Origin: Wurfbainia villosa
Lineage: Eukaryota > Streptophyta > Magnoliopsida > Zingiberales > Zingiberaceae
Reading direction: 5' to 3'
DNA length: 64,000 bases
Assembly: GCA_025175895.1 (NCBI GenBank)
Contig: CM046000.1
Location: forward strand, 40,274,720 to 40,338,719
The translations under genes and the position numbers were made by a program. Each line of letters starts with the position of its first letter. The first letter of the stretch is position 1. Shown one piece after another: positions 1 through 10,257 of the stretch. The notes beneath the pieces were generated by a model that saw only the letters and a list, made by a program, of their open reading frames with translations, searched no databases and was not told the DNA's origin.

Positions 1-1
1 A

Positions 2-1591
2 ATGATGAGAGATCTTGAGGAGTGGTCCGCTTTGATGGAAGGGTTTGAATATCCTAAGGGACCAAAGGGAGGGTTTCTCAAGAAGAAGAAATAGAGTGAG
101 GAGCAACTTCGACAATTCGATAAAAACAAGAAGGTAATCAAACTTATTTTTGATCTAATTCCCAATGACCTCTTGTGTAGCCTAGGTGACTGTGAGGATT
201 GTAAAGACGCCAAGGATATATGGAACAAATTGGCAAAATTCCATGAAGAGCCTCATTCAATCCAAGAAGACAAGGAGGATGAAGAAGAGAGTTCATCCTC
301 AAGTGAAAGCGAGGAATCGGAAGTTGAGATGGAGTCAACTTCCGGATCGGAGAAAGAAAAGGTGGAAGAAGTGAAAGAAGCATCCACTTCTAGGATTGAG
401 GAGGAGAGACCATCCTCCACACCGGGGAAATCTCAAGAGGAGCCATCCACCTCCGGAAGAAATAAAGAATCCACTCCGGGGCCTACAACCACTCTAGGTA
501 ACTCAAGCAATTCGGTTTTAAACAAAAATCATATAATTTGCTTTGAGTGTAGGGAATCCGAGCACTACAAGAGTAAGTGCCCAAAAAGGGTAAAGAAGGC
601 TCAACCGGCACCAAAAGTCAAGGATGTCGGTCCCCAAAGTTAAAAGAGCAAGGTGCATATCATATGCTTCAAGTGCAACTCAAAGGGGCATTACCGGAGT
701 CATTGCCCAAGGGGGAAGAAGAAAGGGCAAGAAGGAGCAATACAAGTAGGGGGAGCCTCCAAGGCAAACCCTAAGGTAAAATTTATTAATGCACCTTCAA
801 TTTCTAGGGATAAGAAGCATGCTAGAAATAATTTTAATAGTCTTGCTATTGTACATGAAAAGCATGCTAGAAATAATAGACATATTTGTTTAGGTGCTGA
901 GAGTGTCCACTTAGGAAATAAAAAGAAATTTGGGACTAATGTCCCTAAAAATATTTTACCTAGGGAATCTATCAAGAAAATAGGAGAACACCTAGGGTTT
1001 AACCCTAAATGGACTAGGCATATGCCTAGAAAGGACAATGCCCATGGTTTAAATCAAAACTCAAAAATTGGGCAATTAGAATTGGAGAACCAAGCCTTGA
1101 GGTCAAGGCTTGAAAAACTAGAAAAGACCCTCAGGAATATACAAACTCAATTTAAAGGGTCTAATGATCAAAAGTCTAAGTCTAGATCTCAAAGTCAACA
1201 TCTAGGACCTCAAAGTCGAAAGTCAACCAAGGGCAAGCAAGGTTTGGGTCACAAACCTAAGCCTAAGGTGGCTTACCATAGTGTTCCATTTGATTATGGA
1301 ATACAAACTAAGTCTAAGAAGACCAAAGTTACTAGGGAAGCTATCCCTAAGAGTAACCATAGTTTGTGCCTAGTGGCTAAGGTTTCTAGGAAACCTAGGG
1401 TGACCACTAAGAAGGTTGCAAGGGGAGTTATCCCTAGAGTCAACCTAGGTAAGACCAAAATGACCAAGGCTAATAAGCCTAGGAGGGTCATTAGGAAGGT
1501 ATCTAGGGAGGTTATCCCTAAGGAATACCTAATTAACCCTAGGAGCTCAAATAGGTTTTGGGTTCCTAAGAGCGTGATTGATTCATGCTAG
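2..1591 (+). pseudogene. gag: E1 gag polyprotein with two zinc knuckles, interrupted by stops
   Basis: One reading frame enters from the left edge and runs to 1591, broken by TAG at 92-94 and TAA at 641-643 but with no frameshift. The N-terminal part resembles the UBN2-type gag of Sireviruses. It is followed by an acidic, serine-rich stretch (about 270-480). Two CCHC knuckles follow: CFECRESEHYKSKC (about 540-581; the usual Gly before His is Glu) and CFKCNSKGHYRSHC (about 665-706). A coiled-coil-like segment follows (about 1060-1140, ELENQALRSRLEKLEK). The end is lysine-rich and closes with a WVPKS motif. The same WVPK end is seen in the gags of E2 and E7. Gag forms the virus-like particle and the knuckles bind element RNA. 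Start codon is not in the window. Confidence 0.85.
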
Positions 1592-2223
1592 ATGGGGTTA
1601 GGGTGTGCCAACCTTGATTGGATGGGTAGTTAACTCAACAATGATAAAGGTGGCACTTTAGGATATTTTCAAGGTTATGGTTACCTTGAAAATACATTCG
1701 AGCTTTAATCCTAAAAGATTTTAGGATGTGCCAATATTATTTGAGAAGTTTGATAAAATGATTAAATTTGCACAATTTAGTTTTAGAGATTAGTTTGACA
1801 TTTTGGGTTTTTGGCACACTAGGAAGATTAGTGATAATATGGCAAAATATAATTAATTATATGAAATGGCAATTAATATTAAAATTTAGGTATTACTATA
1901 CCTATATTTTTTATATGCCATGCTTTGTTTGCCATATGACATGCCATGACATCATGCTTATTCTTAATCATTTTATATGTCATGAGTATGCTTAGGTTAA
2001 GGATTTAAGTGTCATGTGTTTTTAGATTTTATCATATGCCATGACATCATGATCATTGGCCATGCTTAAGTATTGCTTTCTTTATGCCATGATCATTTCA
2101 TGCAATTAATTGATTAAAATTAAACTAAGGACAATGGCAAGACTTGAAGTCCCATTTATAAGGGAATAAAGTAGGGTTGCCTAGGAAATGTATGAAACCC
2201 TAGATTAAATGAACCAAAACCCA

Positions 2224-2285
2224 CATCTCACATCCAATTGACATATATGTGTATTTATACACCCTAGATACATGTGAGATGCTAG
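2224..2285 (+). other. E1 conserved hairpin CATCTCAC / GTGAGATG
   Basis: CATCTCAC (2224-2231) pairs perfectly with GTGAGATG (2274-2281) across a 42-nt loop, followed by CTAGG. The same arms occur in E2 (24985) and twice in E7 (49479, 52809), always outside coding sequence on the element's sense strand. Role unknown; see Findings. Confidence 0.6.
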
Positions 2286-3470
2286 GATATGAGTTAAGTT
2301 CAAGGTGCATAGTTTTTGCATCTAGTTGAACCCAAACTCATCTTAACTCAACATATGGATCATTGGGAAAGTTTGTGTACAAGTCATATACATAGAGCCC
2401 AAGGAATATGATCCAAAATAAGGTTTTGAAAACATTTTAAAATCATTTTGAAAAACCTTGGTGAAGTCTATCTTTTGATAGCAATCACCATTGATGAGAT
2501 TGATACAAAGTGAGCCAAAAACTTAGAAGTTTTCTTCACTTTTGAATTTTGTATAAATTTCGATATTTTATGGGTAAAATATTTTTCAAACATTTTTCAC
2601 CCATTGTATTGGTCATAGGTATTATACATATCAATTTTCGTGATTTTTCGATAAACATATAATTATTTATGAATTCCCAAATCTCATTTCTGATAACTGA
2701 AAATCGGATTTTTCAGTTATCAGTCGACTGCTCATAGTGGCAGTTGACTGATGTGGGGTTTAGTCGACTAATTTCTAAATCACTCGACTGATTGCCTGAT
2801 TTCGGGATAAATAAGCTTGTCTAACCCGATTTCAGCTGCGGTTAAGGTCCCTAACCACTCCTAACCCTAGGATATGCTTTGGGAAGCATGATGAAGGGTG
2901 AAAATCCATTGAATATGGATTAGGAGAGTTGTTTAGGGTTTGTATCAATGTTAAGTTGTTGGAAAGTTCAATGTTGAATTTCTAACCTTAATTTTGATGG
3001 TTTAGAGTTCCTATTGGCTTAGGGACTTCCCAAGAACATTGTTGGTGCAATGGTCAAGGGGGAGCAAGCCTTTAGGGGGAGGTATCCATCTTGGAGTGAT
3101 GGATGTGTTTTTCTTTCTTCTTGAAGGGGAAAAGGTTATCAATTGGGAAAATTGATGGATTTTCAGAAACCCAATTTGGAAATTGGGAGAGTGTATAGGA
3201 TTGCCTCTCTTGAGTGATATGGGACTTATCACTAAGAAGATGGTAGGCATCCTAGCTATTTTTGGACCAAGGGAGAGATTGTAAGATCTCATTGGGACAT
3301 GAGACATTGACCTCCTTGGAGAGATAACCTTTTTGATGTTAGTCAAAAAGGGGGAGAATGTTTGGTGGAGAACATTTGTAGAATGTTTAAGATTACCAAT
3401 TTGGAATAATTGGTAAGGGATTTGAGTTAGTGTTCTAACTCAATGATTTGTTTGGTTTTTGTCAAACATC

Positions 3471-3484
3471 AAAAAGGGGGAGAT
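3471..3484 (+). other. E1 polypurine tract before 3' LTR
   Basis: The run AAAAAGGGGGAGAT lies directly before the LTR start TGTTGG. It is the expected primer for plus-strand DNA synthesis. A near-identical tract lies about 125 bp upstream (3343-3358). Confidence 0.8.
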
Positions 3485-3589
3485 TGTTGGTGCAATCGAC
3501 CCAGGTCACGATTGACCAGGACTCGAGTTTGACTCGAATTATGTTTTGATGTTCGACAAAAATATATGACAATGTAATTGACAAGGTAA

Positions 3590-3915
3590 AGTCCAAGTCA
3601 TTGGTACTTGGCATGGAAAGTCCAAGTGGAACACTTGGCATTTGGTAAAGTCCAAGTCTTGAGTACTTGGCATGAAAAGTCCAAGTGGGACACTTGGCAC
3701 ATGAAAAGTCCAAGCATGGGTCTTGGCAATGTAAAAGTCCAACATGGGTTGGCAAGGGAAAGTCCAAGCTTGAGTCTTGGCATGAGAAGTCCAAGGGGTT
3801 TGATATTGGCTGCGTAAAGTCCAAGCGGGAGTCTTGGCAGCATAAGTCCAATGGTTGGCGGCGTAAAGTCCAAGTGGAGTCTTGGCGGCGTAAGTCCAAT
3901 GTGCCTTGGCGGTGT
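3590..3915 (+). repeat. LTR minisatellite of GTCCAAG...CTTGGCA units
   Basis: About ten degenerate units of roughly 25-35 bp, each with AAAGTCCAAG followed by CTTGGCA. The two halves are near reverse complements, so each unit can fold on itself. Short cysteine/tryptophan-rich ORFs on both strands here are by-products of the repeat, not genes. The solo LTRs have a different expansion at the matching place (about 60-bp units). Confidence 0.75.
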
Positions 3916-4370
3916 AGACACCGTTAGCATGACATAACCGATAGAAGCACCTGAAGGCTAGCGCGATGGATGAACAAGTCATGGATGACTTGGAGGGATT
4001 CGAGAGGCGTGAGGCTGATGGAGGTGGCTAGAAGGCTTAGGTCTAGGCTAAGGGTGGTCTAGCAAGTATGGGGGCACCATACTTGGGCTAAAGAGTTGTG
4101 CGGCGATCGATCGATGGTCGAGCAAATCGGCCCGATAGTGCGATCGATCGATGGTGCTCGAATTCGGCCAGTGTAGTCTCACTCGGCCATTGGGACGGTG
4201 ATCAGTGAGGACACCATCATTCGACTGATGGGTTTGATCAGTCGACTGATGGTAGATCCGTTGGACTTATGCAGCGTGGATCTAGTCGTTGTCTCACGAC
4301 AACAGTGGTATCAGTCGACTGATGGTCCCGATCAGTCGACTGATCGACTTTTTCCAGCACAGGTTGAAGC

Positions 4371-4379
4371 TATAAAAGG
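4371..4379 (+). promoter_or_regulatory. TATA box of E1 LTR
   Basis: TATAAAAGG lies about 300 bp before the conserved hairpin, at the same relative place as in E7 and the solo LTRs. Confidence 0.65.
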
Positions 4380-4673
4380 AGCTCATGATGGAGGAAATTG
4401 GCATAGGTTTCTTGAGGGTTTTGGAGCGATTTGTTGTTGCAAATCAGGGTCTCCAAGGTGATTTCAAGCAACCAAGCAATCAAGCAATTCAAAGGCAATC
4501 GTAAAGTAGTTTTCTTTATTTGCATTGTATTTCATTATTGTAATTGCTTGTATTTATATCTTATTGTTGTAAGATTACTTGTAAGGGGTTTCTCCACCTC
4601 CGACTTGTGTCGAGAAGGAGTATTTGTGATTAGTGAGTGCTTGTGCATCACTAGAGCTCGTAGAGCTCGATCC

Positions 4674-4704
4674 GTGGAGTAGGAACCGTGCGGTTCCGAA
4701 CCAC
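4674..4704 (+). other. Two-stem LTR hairpin, E1 version
   Basis: Outer stem GTGG/CCAC (4674-4677 with 4701-4704). Inner stem GGAACC/GGTTCC (4682-4687 with 4692-4697) closes a GTGC loop. The stems are separated by AGTA on one side and GAA on the other. It lies downstream of the TATA box, so it should be transcribed. Versions with different but still pairing stems occur in E2, E7 and the solo LTRs. Confidence 0.7.
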
Positions 4705-4862
4705 GTTAAATATTTGTGTTTGCGTGTTGTATAGTTTGTTATCATTATTATCTTTCTATTTCCGCTGCGCTAACGAAATTGTAGAGACAACCGCGAACGA
4801 ATTCCATCTACGAACCTTCACGCGCTATTCACCCCCCCTCTAGCGGCGTCAAATATCCTACA

Positions 4863-5367
4863 CTGACTAGGCGAATCCCTGAGTCAGGTCATCACAATTC
4901 TTTCTGCTTGTCTCCAAGTCATGCAATTATCCCCGTGTGGTTGTGGAACAGAGGAGTTGGGTTCAAGGTAGATGCACTAAAGAATAAACAACGAAGTAAA
5001 AAATTATTCCGACCTGACCTGGCAAAGCCTTGAGTCAGGTCATCACAATTCTTTCTGCTTGTCTCCAAGTCAAGCAGTTATCCCCATGTGGTGGCGGAAT
5101 GGAGGAGTTGGGTTCAAGGTAGATGCATTGAAGAACAAACAGTGTAGTAAAAAATTATTCCGTCAGACCATGTGGAGGTTTGAATCAGGTCGTCACAATT
5201 CTTTCTGCTTGTCTCCAAGTCAAGCAATTATCTCCATGTATTGGCGGAAATGGAGGAGTTGGATTCAAGGTAGATGCACTGAAGAACAAACGACAGAGTA
5301 AAAAATTATTCCGACCTGACCAGGCGAAGCCTTGAGTCAAGTCATCACAATTCTTTCTACTTGTCTC
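4863..5367 (+). repeat. Tandem array, ~150-bp unit (left part)
   Basis: The start GTC(A/G)TCACAATTCTTTCT recurs at 4888, 5039, 5189 and 5341, giving a period of 150-152 bp. Units share TTGTCTCCAAGTCA, the GGAGGAGTTGGGTTCAAGG block and AAAAAATTATTCCGACCTGACC. E1 abuts it on the left. E2 interrupts it at GTCTC, and it continues at 26954. No coding potential is seen. Confidence 0.9.
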
Positions 5368-6192
5368 TGTTAGGGCAATCTCTTGCCATGATAAGGTTTT
5401 GATGTGTGTGGCAAAGGGTTCATGTTAGGATGTTAGTGTGATTTGATATGTGCGTTGGAGTCTTGCAGGGCTTAGTAATTCACACATGGAGCCTTAGCGA
5501 GCTTCACAACTCATGACTCGGTCCTTGAGTCAGTGAAGGATGGCTTTGCGAAAGCCGTGCACTTGGAGCATCTGAGGGACCGCCGGACGAGGAGCTTGGA
5601 GTGAAGCCGGAGGAAGTAGACTTCGAGGCAAGAGACGCGAAGGAGCATTGCAGAGCCGTGCGCCTAATTTTGCCGAGGGACGTGGCCGAGGACGAAGATA
5701 ACTTCGAAGGCGAGGGACTCCGAGAGATGAGAGTGAGCGAATGTAACCCGGGAAGGGGTAGTAGCTCTAAGGTGAAACTTGGCCATTTGGTTAAGTGTCG
5801 GATGGGATTTCCCGACACTAGTCGACTGCCATGGAATGGCAGTCGGTCGCTGAACGAGCGTGGTTCATTGGTATTCATTGGTTGTTTTGAGTCCAGCGAT
5901 CATTTGCCATATGTGGGCGATCATTGCCAAGACCATCATCGATCATTGCTAAAGCGACAATCGGTAGTCGAAAGGGTTTGTCCGCAGGCGACTCGTGGCC
6001 GTAGGCGATCGACTACGGAGCGTGATCGGTGATGAGGTCCATCGTCGCCAAGTGTTCCGTCGGACTCGGTCGGGATCAACTTTTTGAGGTCGTTCGAGTG
6101 GTGGCGATCGGCGCCAAGGGCGTGATCGTAGTGGCGGCGATCGATTGCGAAGCGTGATCGGTAGTGGCGTAGCGGAAGAAAAGCTTCCTCTC

Positions 6193-6200
6193 TATAAAAA
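6193..6200 (+). promoter_or_regulatory. TATA box of E2 5' LTR
   Basis: TATAAAAA inside CTCTCTATAAAAAGAGAGG, itself a short inverted repeat. The 3' LTR has the same box at 26544-26551. Confidence 0.65.
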
Positions 6201-6418
6201 GAGAGGGTGTGGGCTTTTGGATGGCTAATGCTCTTACTCCAAACGACCATCCAAGTGCCCCAAAAGCTTTAAACTCTTCTTACTTGCTTTTACTTCATTC
6301 TTATTGTAAGAAGAGTGATCTTGATTGTGAAGGCTACCTCCATCTAGCTTGTTGCAAAGGAGAGACCATTAGTGGATTGGTTTTGGCGGAGTGATTCACC
6401 GAGGACGAATCAGGGATC

Positions 6419-6446
6419 GTGGATTAGCGGCATAGCCGTGAACAAC
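6419..6446 (+). other. Two-stem LTR hairpin, E2 5' copy
   Basis: Outer GTGG (6419-6422) faces CAAC (6443-6446), a one-base decay of the CCAC in the 3' LTR. Inner stem CGGC/GCCG (6428-6431 with 6435-6438) has an ATA loop and an extra G-U pair. The inner stem sequence is unrelated to that of E1 but still pairs. Confidence 0.65.
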
Positions 6447-6604
6447 GTTATACTAACGTGTTAGTGTTTGTTTTCTTGTATTTGCATTTGCTTGTCTTTA
6501 TTGTTTCCGTTGCGCTAATTAGTTTTGTAGATGAGCAAATACCGGCATCCAACGACAAAGGGCTATTCACCCCCCTCTAGCCGGCCATTTTGATCCCCAA
6601 CAAG

Positions 6605-6617
6605 TGGTATCAGAGCC
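6605..6617 (+). other. E2 primer binding site (initiator tRNA-Met)
   Basis: TGGTATCAGAGCC starts two bases after the LTR end and matches the 3' end of plant initiator tRNA-Met, as usual for Ty1/copia elements. Confidence 0.9.
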
Positions 6618-6664
6618 AAGGAAAGCTTGTCGAGGACTAACCACCACAACAAGCAACATTCAAA

Positions 6665-7186
6665 ATGGCCGACTCCAACATTCACCCACCGAAGTTTGAA
6701 GGCGAATTTTCTTGGTGGAAAAAGAGAATGGAGGTATTCTTCGAAACGGATTTTGATATTATGATTACAATGAAATCCGGTTTCGTTTTGCCTAGGGATG
6801 AAGAGGGGAAGCCAATAGAGAAGTCAAGGTGGACCAAGAGGCAAAGAGAAGAGCACCTTGCAAACTCAAAAGCCAAGCACCATCTCTACAATGTGCTTCC
6901 TCAACAAGAAATAAATAGAATTGGAGAATGCCTAAGTGCCAAGGAGATGTGGGAGAAGCTAGTAGAGCTTCATGAAGGTACCTCGGAGGCTAAACTTGCA
7001 AGAAGAGAACTCCTCCGCTCCCAACTATCCAACATTAAATTAGAAAAGGGAGAAAAGGTAACTTCATTGCATTCTAGGTTTAAAGAGATTTTAATTAGGC
7101 TAACAAGTGTAGGTGAAAAGCTCTCCAACCGAGACATGGTAATGAAGGCCATAGAGGCTTTTCCCCGATCATCCAAGTGGAGTTCA
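6665..7186 (+). CDS. gag: E2 gag, N-terminal part, split by E3
   Basis: Opens with ATG 48 bases after the primer site (MADSNIHPPKFEG). The motifs are those of the UBN2-type gag domain of copia elements: W-rich start (FSWWKKRMEVFF), a middle block (AKEMWEKLVELHEGTSEA) and a conserved end (MKAIEAFPRSSKWSS). No stop occurs up to the E3 insertion point. The frame resumes directly after E3 at 23378 without a shift. Open-frame residues past 7186 are read from the E3 LTR and are not gag. The protein would form the particle shell. Confidence 0.88.
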
Positions 7187-9078
7187 TGTAGGGATTTCTT
7201 ATGCAAAATAGCATATGCGCAACGGAAAAATAGGATCCCTTCCAAGTGATCCTTGCGAAAGATAACCTCGTACAAAAATAAATTTCTCAAAACCTATCTT
7301 ATAGGAGAATATTACCTTTGTTGCGTGCCCTTTTTAATCCCGCTTCTCCTTGGGTTTGTTGGATCTTTTAGCACGTTCAAATGTCCATGCCTCTATATAT
7401 ATCCACACGAGCAAGCTCTTGTCTCACAAAAGAAACTAGAAGAGCTCTCCTTTACTTCTTGCTAGAGAAGTCCCTAAAGGAGAGGAAGGTAGGGAAAAAG
7501 AGAAAGGAAGAAGAAGACTACTCTTCTTGCTAGCCTACACTCACAAAAACCACACAACCAAAGCCTCTCACCACCAAGCTCTCTCCAAGCCTCAAGCTTC
7601 AACCATTTGGCCGGCCACCCCATGGGGTGTTTTATAGGATTGAAAAACCTTTCACCTCCTATCACATTCAATGCAATCAATTGCATTGAAACATAATCAA
7701 ACAAGGAGTTACACACCTTGTTTGGCCGGCCACATGTGGAGAAATTCCAAAGGTCAAAACCCTTTGTCTCCTTCCACCACATCAAACTTAGGTGGCATGC
7801 TTATGTGGCATTCATGCATGTTGAATTAATCTTATTAATCCAATAAGCTTATGTTATCATATTGAATTAATCTCATTAAATCAATAAGGTAACATATTGA
7901 ATTAATCTTATTAAATCAATTAAGCTTAGGCTATCATGATAACATATTTATTTAATCTTATTAAATTAATAAGCTTAGCATATTGAATTAATCTCATTAA
8001 ATCAATAAGCTAAAATTCTCATTAAGCTTAAAGTCCAAAAACCATTTTGTACTTAAGCTCATTCTCAAATTATTCTAGTCAAACTATAATGCACTAATTC
8101 TTCTAATCATCATGCTCTTTGTGTGTGACCCTATAGGCTCTCATAACGTTGGCAGTGGATCTAAACTCTTTTAGATACACAAGCAATGAGCAGCATCTAG
8201 CAATACATCATTGCTACCCAAGTTACGAAATAAGTCAAGATCCGACTAACCTTTCCGTGACTACTATAATGTATGACCGTGTCCTTCTATCCTTGATATC
8301 AGATTGACCAATGAGGCATAGACCGTGTCATCCTCGATCAATCTATGTGTTTCTTGATCCCTGAGTAAACTAACTCAAACAAATGAGCTCAATATCTCAT
8401 ATTGACTCATTCGAGCATGGCCATGCGTTTTAGTAGTTCTACTCAATCAAGGGGCCCACAGATATCACTCCCGTCATATGGGAGGGATAGATCTCATCTA
8501 CATCACTCACATCCCTCCGCATAATTTGTTATATACCCAGTAATCGCCTTTATGGTCCACCCTGTTACGGGTGACGTTTGACGATACCAAAGTACATAAC
8601 TCCTTATGTAGGGAACCGTAGTGACTTCAGGTTTGAGGACTATTCATACCAATAGTCACATGAGAAAGTTTATGACACTCATATGACGATCCATGAAACT
8701 TTCTCATGGTGGGTCAGTTCAGTATATATTCTCTAATATATACCCATGTGTCAACTTGATATCATATATCCATGACTTGTGAGATCAAGTCATCAATTGA
8801 CCTACATGCTAGTCTTTATGTATTAATATTGCCCTTGCATATTAAAACTTGACTATGAATATTTAGGAAAGTGTTCTCTACAGCCTCTCATAATCAATTC
8901 TGCCAATTGATGTGCTGTAGATAAGAACCTACTTTTCTAGGGCATTATTATATATTTAATTTAGCTGGCACAAGCAAGACGTAAATATATAATAACCAAT
9001 CCTTTGCCTTTATAGAATATGATACAAAATGTTTCCTATTCAACCAACACATGATTGGTTCTAGGGCTATAACTAACA
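7187..9078 (-). repeat. E3 3' LTR (left copy, 1892 bp)
   Basis: On the minus strand it begins TGTTAGTTATAGCCC after a purine tract (GTGGGAGATT, 9079-9088) and ends in CCCTACA. It is very similar to 21465-23372. Inside, 7820-8030 is an AT-rich tandem run of about 33-bp units of the type TATTGAATTAATCTYATTAA. A minus-strand TATATATA lies near 7395-7403. Confidence 0.92.
7820..8030. repeat. AT-rich tandem repeat in E3 left LTR
   Basis: Six or so units containing GAATTAATCTYATTAAATCAA and ATAAGCTTA, repeated with small changes. The matching stretch in the right LTR is 22110-22320. The right LTR also has an extra ~40 bp of GGTGGCATGCTTATGT repeats (22060-22100), a slippage-type expansion after insertion. 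Confidence 0.7.
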
Positions 9079-9092
9079 ATCTCCCACTAGCA

Positions 9093-10252
9093 CTAGTACC
9101 AATCACTATGATATCTAATACCTAGTGACCTAGTGTGACCATCATGCTTCCTCTGTGCCAAAGCCTTGGTCAATGGATCTGCGATGTTAGCTTCTGTCGG
9201 TACTCTGCATATCCTCACATCTCCTCTATCGATGATCTCTCGAATGAGATGGAAGCGCCGCAGTATGTGTTTGGTGCGCTGATGTGATCGAGGTTCCTTA
9301 GCCTGTGCAATAGCCCCATTGTTATCACAATAGAGGTATATTGGATCTACAATGCTAGGAACTACCCCAAGTTCACTGATGAACTTGCGGAGCCAAACAA
9401 CCTCCTTTGCTGCATCAGACGCAATATACTCTACGCCTGTAGAATCAAGCTGTCCTGCTTCGAACTCTTCCAGCTCACAGCTCCACCATTCAGGCAAAAC
9501 ATGTACCCCGATTGCGATCTATAGTCATCCTTGTCTATTTGGAAGCTTGCATCACTGTAACCCTTTACAGTTAGCTCATCATTGCCTCCAAATATCAGGA
9601 AATATTCTTTCCTTCTTCGTAAGTATTTAAGAATATTTTTGACTGCTATCCAGTGACTTTCACCTGGATCCGACTGGTATCTACTCGTCATGCTCAAAGC
9701 ATACGAGACGTCAGGACGAGTACAAAGCATGGCGTACATGATAGACCCTATAGCAGATGCATAAGGGATCTTATCCATGCGATCTCTCTCCTCCTTAGAA
9801 GAGGGACATTGAGTCTTCGAAAAACTCACACCATGTGATAAAGGCAGAAATCCTTTCTTGGAATTTTGCATAGAAAAACGATCTAGCACTTTATCAATGT
9901 ATGTACTCTGACTTAGGCCAAGTAATCTTTTAGATCTATCTCTATAGATCTTGATGCCAAGAATATAGGCAGCTTCACCTAAGTCTTTCATCGAGAAACA
10001 ATTCCCTAACCACATCTTCACAGACTGGAGTGAGGGAATATCATTTTCGATGAGAAGTATGTCATCCATATACAAGATAAGAAATTCAACTGTGCTCCCA
10101 CTATTTCTCTTGTAGACACAAGGTTCATCTTCATTCTTGATGAAACCAAACTCCTTGATTGCATCATCGAATCGAAGATTCTAGCTTCGAGAGGCTTGCT
10201 TTAGTCCATAAATGGACCTTTGCAGTTTGCATACCTTTCCAGGATGCTTTGG
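9093..10252 (-). pseudogene. pol: E3 pol, C-terminal part: RT second half and RNase H
   Basis: Read from 10252 down: end of RT (RSIYGLKQASRS), a TAG at 10181-10183 where Trp is expected, the RT catalytic motif LYMDDILLI intact (about 10060), DLGEAAYILGIKIY, then the connection. RNase H begins with GYSDASFQ. A frameshift near 9430-9490 falls where copia elements have the DSTTEAEY motif. The far C-terminus (YCDNNGAIAQAKEPRSHQR, then LADPLTKAL-like) is open to the stop at 9093. RT and RNase H copy the RNA and remove it. E4 separates this from the rest of RT. Confidence 0.88.
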
Positions 10253-10257
10253 ATCTT

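Larger units (their letters stand above)
1592..3484 (+). other. E1 3' non-coding region (pol missing)
   Basis: About 1.9 kb, AT-rich, with no ORF matching pol domains. It holds a perfect 8-bp inverted repeat (2224-2281, listed separately), a group of TCAGTCGACTG-like palindromes near 2717-2795, and several purine tracts toward the LTR: 3055-3085, 3343-3358 and 3471-3484. Multiple polypurine tracts before the 3' LTR are known from Sireviruses. In E7 pol lies where this element goes straight from gag to 3' non-coding DNA. Confidence 0.6.
1..4862 (+). mobile_element. E1: Sirevirus-like LTR retrotransposon, gag-only, 5' end outside window
   Basis: The right part of a plus-strand Ty1/copia element of Sirevirus type: gag at the left edge, about 1.9 kb of non-coding DNA, polypurine tracts and a 3' LTR beginning TGTTGGTGCAATCG and ending in TACA. 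No protease, integrase, RT or RNase H lies between gag and the LTR, so this copy is non-autonomous in the part seen. It sits directly against the 150-bp tandem array, so it probably inserted into that array. The expected downstream duplication would be CTGAC at 4863-4867, but the upstream copy is outside the window. Its LTR belongs to the same family as the two solo LTRs at 38.8 and 55.3 kb. Confidence 0.85.
3485..4862 (+). repeat. E1 3' LTR (1378 bp)
   Basis: Begins TGTTGGTGCAATCGACC directly after the polypurine tract and ends in ATCCTACA. Near the end it carries CTATTCACCCCCCC-CTCTAG, found at the same place in the LTRs of E2, E7 and the solo LTRs. From left to right: a minisatellite (3590-3915), a palindrome-rich U3 with both CGATCGATCGATGG and ATCAGTCGACTGATGG motifs (4100-4355), TATAAAAGG (4371-4379), and a two-stem hairpin (4674-4704). 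The 5' LTR is outside the window, so age cannot be estimated. The reverse complements of the solo LTRs at 38802-40279 and 55322-56788 start almost identically. Confidence 0.85.
5368..6602 (+). repeat. E2 5' LTR (1235 bp)
   Basis: Starts TGTTAGGGCAATC and ends GATCCCCAACA. It is closely similar to the 3' LTR at both ends. Between about 5810 and 6180 the two LTRs diverge strongly: this copy has GATCG-type motifs where the other has AGTCGACTG-type motifs. TATAAAAA is at 6193-6200. Short ORFs in both strands of the LTR are not supported as genes. Confidence 0.92.

Noticed and set aside
3462..3982. Overlapping minus- and plus-strand ORFs rich in Cys, Trp and Pro
   Set aside because: They are translations of the LTR minisatellite in several frames.
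4863..5367. CRISPR-like array
   Set aside because: Units are ~150 bp, repeated along their whole length without unique spacers, in plant DNA.
5601..6032. 143-codon ORF in the E2 5' LTR
   Set aside because: Not open in the 3' LTR, no domain, spans the variable palindrome region.
6605..6617. tRNA genes at tRNA-like sequences
   Set aside because: These are short primer-binding sites next to LTRs; no cloverleaf around them.
7187..7249. Extension of the E2 gag frame to 7249
   Set aside because: The extra codons come from the E3 LTR; true gag continues at 23378.
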